DNA from: Methylocystaceae bacterium
GTDB lineage: Bacteria; Pseudomonadota; Alphaproteobacteria; Rhizobiales; Beijerinckiaceae
NCBI GenBank assembly: GCA_003152255.1
Contig: PLZT01000212.1
Location: 1-12,255, forward strand
Length of the DNA stretch: 12,255 nt
Reading direction: 5' to 3'
Shown here: positions 6,890 through 12,255 of the stretch, piece after piece
Numbering within the stretch: the first letter of the stretch is position 1
Layout: every line of letters starts with the position of its first letter
Notes under the pieces: model-generated
Databases searched by the model: none
The model's input: only the letters and a program-made list of their open reading frames with translations
Told to the model about the DNA's origin: nothing
Made by a program: the position numbers and the translations under genes

Positions 6890-8647
6890 ATGGTCCTGTT
6901 CCTGCTCGCCTTCCTTGGCGGCGCGCTGACGATTGTCAGCCCGTGCATTCTGCCGGTCCTGCCCTTCGTGTTCGCGCGGGCGGACCGGCCCTTTTCGCGC
7001 AACGGACTGCCGCTGCTCGCGGGCATGGCCGCGACTTTCGCCGCGGTGAGCGCGCTGGCGGCGGTCGGCGGCGGCTGGGCCGTCGAAGCCAATCAATATG
7101 GACGCTTCGCCGCGATCGCCCTTCTCGCGCTGTTCGGCCTCGCGCTGCTGTTCCCCGCGCTGTCGGACCGAATGACGCGGCCGCTCGTCGCGCTCGGCGC
7201 GCGCCTGTCGGAAACCGCGGAAAAAAACGCCGGCGAAGGCGGAGGGACGATCCTGTCGTCGCTGCTGCTCGGCGTCGCGACCGGCCTGCTCTGGGCGCCA
7301 TGCGCGGGGCCGATATTGGGTCTCATCCTGACGGGCGCCGCCCTCAACGGCGCGAGCGCGCGAACGTCGCTGTTGCTGGCCGCTTACGCCGGCGGCGCCG
7401 CGACGTCGCTCGCGCTCGCCGTGCTCGTCGGCGGGCGGATTTTCGCCGCGATGAAGCGCTCGCTTGGGGTCGGCGAATGGATACGTCGAGGGCTTGGCGT
7501 CGCCGTGCTCGCCTCCAGCGTCGTGATCGCGTTGGGTCTCGACTCCGGCTTTCTCTCTCGCGCTTCGCTCGCGAGCACGACGTCGCTCGAGCAACAATTG
7601 CTCGACAGGTTTCACGCCGCGGCGATAAGTGCCGATTCCGCCGCGGCGCCGAAGCCCGAACCCGCGGTTCAAACCGAAGCGCTGCCGGTCGAGGGCGTTC
7701 TACCCTCGCTCGTTGGCGCGGTCGCGTGGTTGAACTCGCCGCCGCTATCGACGGACGGACTCAAGGGCAAGGTCGTGCTGATCGATTTCTGGACCTATTC
7801 CTGCATCAACTGCCTGCGGTCGATTCCCTATGTGCGGGATTGGGCGGAGAGATACGGGGATAAGGGCCTCGTGGTCATCGGCGTGCACACGCCGGAATTC
7901 GCCTTCGAGAAAAACCTCGACAATGTGAAGCGGGCCGTCCTCGATCTCAAGATCGGCTATCCCGTCGCTCTCGACAGCGACTATGCGATCTGGCGGGGAT
8001 TCAATAATCAATACTGGCCCGCTCACTATTTGATCGACGCGCAAGGACGCGTTCGGCATCACCATTTTGGCGAAGGCGACTATGAAGGCGCCGAGAGAGC
8101 GATCCAGCAACTATTGGCGGAGACCGGTCAGAGCGGCGTCGCCGCCGGCGTGATCCCCGTCAACGACGCGGGCGTCGCGGCGGCGGCCGACATGAATGAT
8201 TTGCAATCGCCAGAGACATACGTCGGTTATAATCGCGCCGCGAATTTCATCTCGCCGGGCGGCGCCGTTCGGGACGCGCGCCGTGTTTACGCAGCCCCGA
8301 CGCCGCGCCTCAACCAATGGGCCTTGTCGGGAAATTGGACGATTGGCGGCGAGCATGCCGCGCTCGACGCGAAGGGCGGCGGTATCGTCTACAGGTTCCA
8401 CGCGCGCGATTTACATCTCGTGCTCGGGCCGGGAGCGGACGGCAAGCCCATTCGATTCCGCGTCACGATAGATGGCGCGCCGCCTGGCGACGCCCATGGC
8501 GCGGACATTGGCGCCGACGGGGCGGGCGTCGCGAAAACCCATAGGCTCTATCGCCTCATCCGGCAAAATGGCGCGATCGTGGATCGCACCTTCGAAATCC
8601 GCTTCCTCGATCCTGGCGCGCAGGCCTACGCCTTCACCTTCGGCTGA
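6890..8647 (+). CDS. DipZ-like CcdA-thioredoxin-jelly-roll fusion, transmembrane thiol reductant
   Basis: This 585-residue membrane protein should move electrons from cytoplasmic thioredoxin to an outward-facing thioredoxin domain. Residues 1-220 form a six-helix CcdA/DsbD-beta module with its two redox cysteines, C19 in SPCILP and C138 in WAPCAGP. A linker (about 221-265) leads to a TlpA/AhpC-TSA-type thioredoxin fold with the active site WTYSCINC (CxxC at 305-308) and a cis-proline at 377 (YWPAHYLID). Residues about 440-585 are the jelly-roll, carbohydrate-binding-module-like domain seen at the C-terminus of mycobacterial DipZ (RFHARDLHLVLGP, then FLDPGAQAYAFTFG). The ribosome binding site TGAGAGG overlaps the msrB stop codon. 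Lying between two exported methionine sulfoxide reductase genes, it is probably their electron donor. That is inferred from context; general disulfide reduction or cytochrome c thiol handling is the alternative. Confidence 0.93.
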   Translation: MVLFLLAFLGGALTIVSPCILPVLPFVFARADRPFSRNGLPLLAGMAATFAAVSALAAVGGGWAVEANQYGRFAAIALLALFGLALLFPALSDRMTRPLVALGARLSETAEKNAGEGGGTILSSLLLGVATGLLWAPCAGPILGLILTGAALNGASARTSLLLAAYAGGAATSLALAVLVGGRIFAAMKRSLGVGEWIRRGLGVAVLASSVVIALGLDSGFLSRASLASTTSLEQQLLDRFHAAAISADSAAAPKPEPAVQTEALPVEGVLPSLVGAVAWLNSPPLSTDGLKGKVVLIDFWTYSCINCLRSIPYVRDWAERYGDKGLVVIGVHTPEFAFEKNLDNVKRAVLDLKIGYPVALDSDYAIWRGFNNQYWPAHYLIDAQGRVRHHHFGEGDYEGAERAIQQLLAETGQSGVAAGVIPVNDAGVAAAADMNDLQSPETYVGYNRAANFISPGGAVRDARRVYAAPTPRLNQWALSGNWTIGGEHAALDAKGGGIVYRFHARDLHLVLGPGADGKPIRFRVTIDGAPPGDAHGADIGADGAGVAKTHRLYRLIRQNGAIVDRTFEIRFLDPGAQAYAFTFG

Positions 8648-8660
8648 AACTGGAAAAGCC

Positions 8661-9404
8661 ATGTCCCCATCACCTGAAATTTCGGCTTTGCGAAATGTGG
8701 TTCGGTCCGCCCGCTCCGCGCTGATCGTGGCGGCGTTGCTGCTGGCTGGCGTCGGGTCGGGTTTGCTTGCCTCGGCCGCCGAGGAGGCGCGCGCGATTCC
8801 AGCGCCGGCGCTCGACGAAGCGCCCGGGAAGTCGTCGGAAACAGCGGTCTTCGCGGGAGGCTGTTTCTGGGGCGTGCAGGGTGTTTTCCAGCATGTCGTC
8901 GGCGTCAGCAACGCCGTATCGGGCTATGCCGGCGGCGAGAAGGCCACGGCGCATTACCAGATGGTGGGTTCGGGAACCACCGGCCACGCGGAATCGGCGC
9001 GGGTGACCTTCGATCCGCGAAAAGTCAGTTACGGCCGCTTGTTGCAGATCTATTTCTCGGTCGTTCACGATCCGACCCAATTGAACCGGCAGGGACCGGA
9101 CACTGGCATGCAGTATCGATCGGCGATTTTTCCGACCAATGCCGAACAAGCGAAGGTGGCGCGCGCTTATATCGCTCAACTCGACAATGCGCATGCATTC
9201 GACGCGCCGATCGCGACCAGCATTGAGCCGGACCGGGCTTTCTATCCGGCCGAGGGCTATCATCAGGATTTTCTGGAGCGAAATCCGACTTATCCCTATA
9301 TCGTCGCCAATGATCTGCCGAAGATCGAGGCCTTGAAGCGTCTCTTCCCGGAATATTTTCGCGCGACGCCGGCTTTGGTTTCGAAGGCGGGGTCTGCCGA
9401 TTGA
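8661..9404 (+). CDS. msrA: Peptide-methionine (S)-S-oxide reductase MsrA, exported, single-cysteine
   Basis: It reduces the S-epimer of methionine sulfoxide, complementing the MsrB encoded two genes upstream. The product is 247 residues. A basic start and a hydrophobic stretch (ALIVAALLLAGVGSGLLASA, 20-39) form a Sec signal with likely cleavage near ASA-AEE, so the enzyme should be periplasmic, or membrane-anchored if uncleaved. The catalytic motif is GGCFWG (66-71, C68), with the supporting GHAE (108-111) and RQGPDTGMQYRSAI (143-156). C68 is the only cysteine in the whole protein, so the C-terminal resolving cysteines of E. coli-type MsrA are missing. An upstream extension of the frame overlaps the fusion gene and is rejected; ATG 8661 follows GGAAAAG and lies 13 bases after the preceding stop, as expected within an operon. 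Confidence 0.96.
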   Translation: MSPSPEISALRNVVRSARSALIVAALLLAGVGSGLLASAAEEARAIPAPALDEAPGKSSETAVFAGGCFWGVQGVFQHVVGVSNAVSGYAGGEKATAHYQMVGSGTTGHAESARVTFDPRKVSYGRLLQIYFSVVHDPTQLNRQGPDTGMQYRSAIFPTNAEQAKVARAYIAQLDNAHAFDAPIATSIEPDRAFYPAEGYHQDFLERNPTYPYIVANDLPKIEALKRLFPEYFRATPALVSKAGSAD

Positions 9405-9428
9405 TTCCGCTTGCGTCGTGACGGCTCG

Positions 9429-9454
9429 GTTCGAATATCACCGGACTTTCGAAC
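9429..9454. repeat. 7-bp inverted repeat GTTCGAA/TTCGAAC after msrA
   Basis: GTTCGAA (9429-9435) and TTCGAAC (9448-9454) pair around a 12-base loop, 24 bases past the msrA stop. No T-run follows, so termination is doubtful. It could be an operator for the downstream mod promoter or a weak transcript-end structure. The rest of the 206-base gap (9405-9610) shows only the possible -10 described separately; no small gene is evident. Confidence 0.35.
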
Positions 9455-9500
9455 TGGCGCGCGCCATGGAATCAGTTAGAATTTCCGGCGGCAAAGGCTT

Positions 9501-9506
9501 TATATT
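9501..9506 (+). promoter_or_regulatory. Possible -10 element (TATATT) upstream of modA
   Basis: TATATT is one of the few AT-rich hexamers in the gap and matches the TATAAT consensus at five of six positions, about 105 bases before the modA start. No good -35 is seen at the right distance. The neighbouring ATTGCGCAAT is palindromic, but it does not match the ModE box (paired TATATA-type half-sites), so molybdenum control cannot be claimed. Confidence 0.25.
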
Positions 9507-9610
9507 GCGCAATCGCGCCCGGCATGGAGGCTAGGGAAGTCTGTTTTGCCGGGAATCACGGCGGGCGCCCGCTCGTCGCCACGAGAATCATCCGCGCAAT
9601 TGGAGTCGCC

Positions 9611-10375
9611 ATGAAATTCAAGACAGTCTTGACCGCCGTCATTGGGCTTGTCGCGGCTTGTTGCTTCCAGCAGCGGGCCGACGCGGGTCAAACCAATGTC
9701 GCCGTGGCCGCGAATTTCACCGAAGCCGCCAAGGAAATCGCAACCGCGTTCAAGGCGAAGACGGGTCATGACGTGGCGCTAAGCTTCGGCGCCACCGGAC
9801 AACTCTATACCCAGATCACGCAGAGAGCGCCGTTCGAGGTGTTTCTCGCGGCGGACGAGGCGCGCCCGAAGAAAGCGGTGGAAGACGGTTTCGCCGCGCC
9901 TGAAAGCCTGTTCACCTACGCCATCGGCAAGCTTGTGCTGTGGAGCAAGGATCCCGCCCTGGTCAAGGGGCCGGAAACGCTGAACAACGCCGCCTTCGCC
10001 AAACTGGCTTATTGCAATCCGGTCGGCGCGCCATATGGCGCCGCGGCCATCGAAACGCTTAAAGCGCTTCACCTTTACGAAAAACTGCAAGCAAAGCTCG
10101 TACAGGGAGAAAATATTTCGCAGGCGTTCCAGTTCGTCGACACCGGCAACGCCGAGCTTGGTTTCGTCGCTCTGTCGCAAGTCGCGCGAAACAGCGCGGG
10201 TTCGCGCTGGATCGTTCCGCAAAATCTCTATACGCCGATCCGGCAGGACGCCGTGCTGTTGAAGAAAGGCGCGGACAATGCGGCGGCGACCGCTTTCCTG
10301 GCCTTCCTGAAGGGGCCCGAGGCCCACGCCATTATCGAAAAATACGGCTACGTCGTCGACGCCGGAGGCCGGTGA
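9611..10375 (+). CDS. modA: Molybdate ABC transporter, substrate-binding protein
   Basis: It captures molybdate (or tungstate) outside the inner membrane and delivers it to ModBC. The 254-residue product has a signal peptide (MKFK, then the hydrophobic [12 protein letters not shown]). ModA motifs are [11 protein letters not shown] (33-43), [41 protein letters not shown], and a C-terminal [16 protein letters not shown]. The frame opens earlier (9524), but the upstream residues show no signal-peptide character, and ATG 9611 gives a normal signal. VAAC at residues 14-17 fits a lipobox, so the protein may be a lipoprotein; signal peptidase I cleavage near ADA (25) is the alternative. It heads a tight modABC operon. 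Confidence 0.95.
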   Translation: MKFKTVLTAVIGLVAACCFQQRADAGQTNVAVAANFTEAAKEIATAFKAKTGHDVALSFGATGQLYTQITQRAPFEVFLAADEARPKKAVEDGFAAPESLFTYAIGKLVLWSKDPALVKGPETLNNAAFAKLAYCNPVGAPYGAAAIETLKALHLYEKLQAKLVQGENISQAFQFVDTGNAELGFVALSQVARNSAGSRWIVPQNLYTPIRQDAVLLKKGADNAAATAFLAFLKGPEAHAIIEKYGYVVDAGGR

Positions 10376-10379
10376 TCCA

Positions 10380-11066
10380 GTGTCGGGTCTTTCCCCCGAA
10401 ACGTGGACGGCGATCCGCCTGACGATCGAATTGGCGACGCTGACGACAGCGATCCTGCTTGTGGTCGGCGCGCCGATCGCCTGGTGGCTCGCGCGTTCCC
10501 GGTCCTGGTGGAAAGAGCCGATCGCGACCGTCATCGCCATGCCGCTGGTTTTGCCTCCGACGGTTCTCGGCTTTTACCTATTGCTGGCGTTGGGGCCGAA
10601 CGGGCCTGGCGGGATGATCGCCGGGCTCTGGAACGAGCGCACGCTCGCCTTCACCTTCGAGGGGCTGGTCATCGGCTCGGTCGCCTATTCCATGCCCTTC
10701 GTCGTGCAGCCCATTCGCAACGCCTTCGAGGCGATGGGCGACCGGCCGCTCGAGGTCGCCGCGACATTGCGGGCTTCGCCCTGGCGGGCCTTCTGGACGA
10801 TCGCCGTTCCGCTCGCGCGGCCCGGATTTCTCTCCGGCGCCGTGCTCGGCTTCGCTCATACCGTGGGAGAGTTCGGCATCGTGCTGATGATCGGCGGCAA
10901 TATTCCCGGCAAGACCAAGGTCTTGTCGGTCGCGGTGTATGATTACGTCGAGACCATGCAGTGGCGCGAGGCCAATATTCTGGCCGCGGGCATGGCGATC
11001 TTCGCCTTTATCGTCATACTCGCGATGACGCTGATCGAACGGCGCGTCGCGCGCGCGGGCCTGTGA
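10380..11066 (+). CDS. modB: Molybdate ABC transporter permease
   Basis: This inner-membrane channel subunit pairs with ModA and ModC. The 228-residue length is standard for ModB, with about five membrane helices (for example 16-38, 50-71, 93-112, 150-172 and 198-218). The cytoplasmic EAA coupling loop, [20 protein letters not shown] with LARPG (about 125-149), is followed by [20 protein letters not shown], typical of ModB. Translation begins at a GTG at 10380, four bases after the modA stop, with GGAGG at 10364-10368 inside the modA end. Confidence 0.96.
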   Translation: MSGLSPETWTAIRLTIELATLTTAILLVVGAPIAWWLARSRSWWKEPIATVIAMPLVLPPTVLGFYLLLALGPNGPGGMIAGLWNERTLAFTFEGLVIGSVAYSMPFVVQPIRNAFEAMGDRPLEVAATLRASPWRAFWTIAVPLARPGFLSGAVLGFAHTVGEFGIVLMIGGNIPGKTKVLSVAVYDYVETMQWREANILAAGMAIFAFIVILAMTLIERRVARAGL

Positions 11067-12184
11067 TGGGCGGCGAGATCATCAAGGCGGGTTTTCGTGG
11101 CTCCCTCGGTTCTTTCTCGCTCGACGCGGCGTTCGAAACACCCGCGCGGGGCGTCACGGCGCTGTTTGGACCCTCGGGCTGCGGCAAGACGACGGTGCTC
11201 CGCTGCATCGCCGGCCTCAACCGGCTGCGTCAGGGATTTTGCGCGATCGACGGCGAGATATGGCAAGACGCGTCATCCTTCCTGCCAACGCATAAGCGTC
11301 CCATCGGCTATGTCTTTCAGGAAGCGAGCCTGTTTCCGCATCTCTGCGTGCGGCGCAACCTGCTCTATGGAGCCGGCGGCTCGAGACGCGCGGGACAGTT
11401 GGACGCGATTCGCTTCGACGAGGTTGTCAATCTGCTTGGCCTCGCGGCCCTGCTCGATCGGGCGCCGCGTCATCTTTCCGGCGGCGAGCGCCAGCGCGTC
11501 GCCATCGGCCGCGCGCTATTGTCCCAGCCAAGACTCATGCTGATGGACGAACCGCTCTCGGCGCTGGACAGGCAGGCGAAGGACGAAATCCTGCCGTTCC
11601 TCGAACGGCTTCACGAAAGCCTGTCCCTGCCGGTCATCTATGTCGCGCATGATATGGACGAGATCGAACGTCTGGCCGATCATCTCGTGCTGATGGACGC
11701 GGGCCGCGTCGTCGCCGTCGGGCCGCTCGCCGCGCTTCAGAGCGACCCCAATCTTCCGCTGCTCAAGACCCGGTCGGCGGCGGTCAGTCTCGACGCCGTC
11801 GTGGAGAGCTTTGACGCCGATTATGGCGTCGCCACTCTCGTTGTCTCCGGCGGGCGCTTTCTTGTTCCGGCGTCCCGCGTCGCCCCCGGCGATTCGCGCA
11901 GAATTCGCATTCTCGCGAGCGACGTGAGCCTTGCCCGCGAGGCGGGGCCGCGCAGCACGATCCTCAATGTTCTGCCGTCCCGCATCTTAACGGTCACGCC
12001 CTCGGGCGAGCAGGAAATCACCGCCATTTTGGGGCTCGGCTTTGAGGGGGACGGCGCCCGCCTGCTCGCCCGCGTCACCCGCCGGTCCTGGGATCTGCTG
12101 GGGCTTGAGGCCGGGATGAGCGTTTATGCGCAGGTCAAGGCCGTCGTTTTCGCGCCCGGACGAACCGGAAGTTTTCATGGGTAG
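11066..12184 (+). CDS. modC: Molybdate ABC transporter ATP-binding protein with C-terminal Mop domain
   Basis: It hydrolyses ATP to power molybdate import through ModB. The 372-residue product has Walker A GPSGCGKT (35-42), Q-loop VFQEASLF (Q85), signature LSGGERQ (137-143), Walker B LMLMDEP (157-163), D-loop SALD and the switch histidine AHD (H195). The C-terminal part, about residues 300-372 ([11 protein letters not shown] through [10 protein letters not shown]), is a TOBE/Mop-type molybdate-binding domain, which separates ModC from sulfate and polyamine ATPases. Its ATG shares one base with the modB stop (TGATG), indicating translational coupling. The frame extends upstream to 10961, but that part lies inside modB and is rejected. 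The 71 bases after the stop hold no recognisable gene or terminator. Confidence 0.96.
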   Translation: MGGEIIKAGFRGSLGSFSLDAAFETPARGVTALFGPSGCGKTTVLRCIAGLNRLRQGFCAIDGEIWQDASSFLPTHKRPIGYVFQEASLFPHLCVRRNLLYGAGGSRRAGQLDAIRFDEVVNLLGLAALLDRAPRHLSGGERQRVAIGRALLSQPRLMLMDEPLSALDRQAKDEILPFLERLHESLSLPVIYVAHDMDEIERLADHLVLMDAGRVVAVGPLAALQSDPNLPLLKTRSAAVSLDAVVESFDADYGVATLVVSGGRFLVPASRVAPGDSRRIRILASDVSLAREAGPRSTILNVLPSRILTVTPSGEQEITAILGLGFEGDGARLLARVTRRSWDLLGLEAGMSVYAQVKAVVFAPGRTGSFHG

Positions 12185-12255
12185 GAGATTGGCGGCGAGC
12201 CGGAACAAGCGGTGCGATGGAGTTTTCAAAAGCGGACCGCGTTGGACTTTCATGA

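Noticed and set aside
6422..7672. 416-residue minus-strand open frame over msrB and the fusion gene
   Set aside because: It overlaps two confidently identified genes, has Arg/Gln/Glu-rich shadow composition and no recognisable motif.
8472..8660. 63-residue upstream extension of MsrA
   Set aside because: It overlaps the end of the fusion gene and would bury the signal peptide; ATG 8661 has a suitable ribosome site and spacing.
9405..9610. ModE-type molybdate box upstream of modA
   Set aside because: Only one TATATT stretch is present, with no matching inverted half-site at the right spacing.
12214..12252. Tiny open frame (12 codons) after modC
   Set aside because: It is too short, lacks a ribosome site and lies at the window edge; there is no evidence that it is a gene.

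Overview
The window is GC-rich DNA with uniform codon use, typical of an alphaproteobacterium, probably Hyphomicrobiales. A methylotroph-type member (Methylocystaceae or Beijerinckiaceae) is a guess from overall character, not something the sequence proves. There are no tRNA, rRNA or CRISPR features and no transposase. About nine-tenths of the window is protein-coding. Many long open frames on the opposite strand are GC-driven shadows.

Layout. (1) Bases 1-1292 hold the 3' part of a ycjX-type P-loop NTPase gene that enters from the left. (2) A short gap contains a perfect 19-bp inverted repeat and a 12-bp palindrome, followed by cobT, a cobalamin lower-ligand activation gene (1458-2477). (3) Convergent to it on the minus strand lie dctA (2541-3860) and, upstream of dctA, an HI0933/PP_4765-type flavoprotein gene (3948-5213). 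(4) Divergent from the flavoprotein, about 30 bases away, is an rluD-type 23S rRNA pseudouridine synthase gene (5244-6266) followed by a plausible intrinsic terminator. (5) A tight three-gene cluster follows: Tat-exported msrB (6404-6877), a DipZ-like CcdA-thioredoxin-jelly-roll fusion (6890-8647) and Sec-exported msrA (8661-9404). (6) A modABC molybdate ABC transporter operon (9611-12184) follows, with the last bases of the window empty of recognisable genes.

The most interesting unit is region 5. Both methionine sulfoxide reductases carry export signals, so they should repair oxidised methionine outside the cytoplasm. Both lack the usual resolving cysteine: mature MsrB has only four zinc-type cysteines plus the catalytic one, and MsrA has a single cysteine. 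The gene between them encodes a membrane electron-transfer module (CcdA) fused to a periplasmic thioredoxin domain (CINC active site), which is a natural candidate for their dedicated reductant. This reads as a self-contained envelope methionine-repair system powered from the cytoplasm. The individual families are known; the pairing of 1-Cys reductases with a DipZ-type fusion is the part worth testing.
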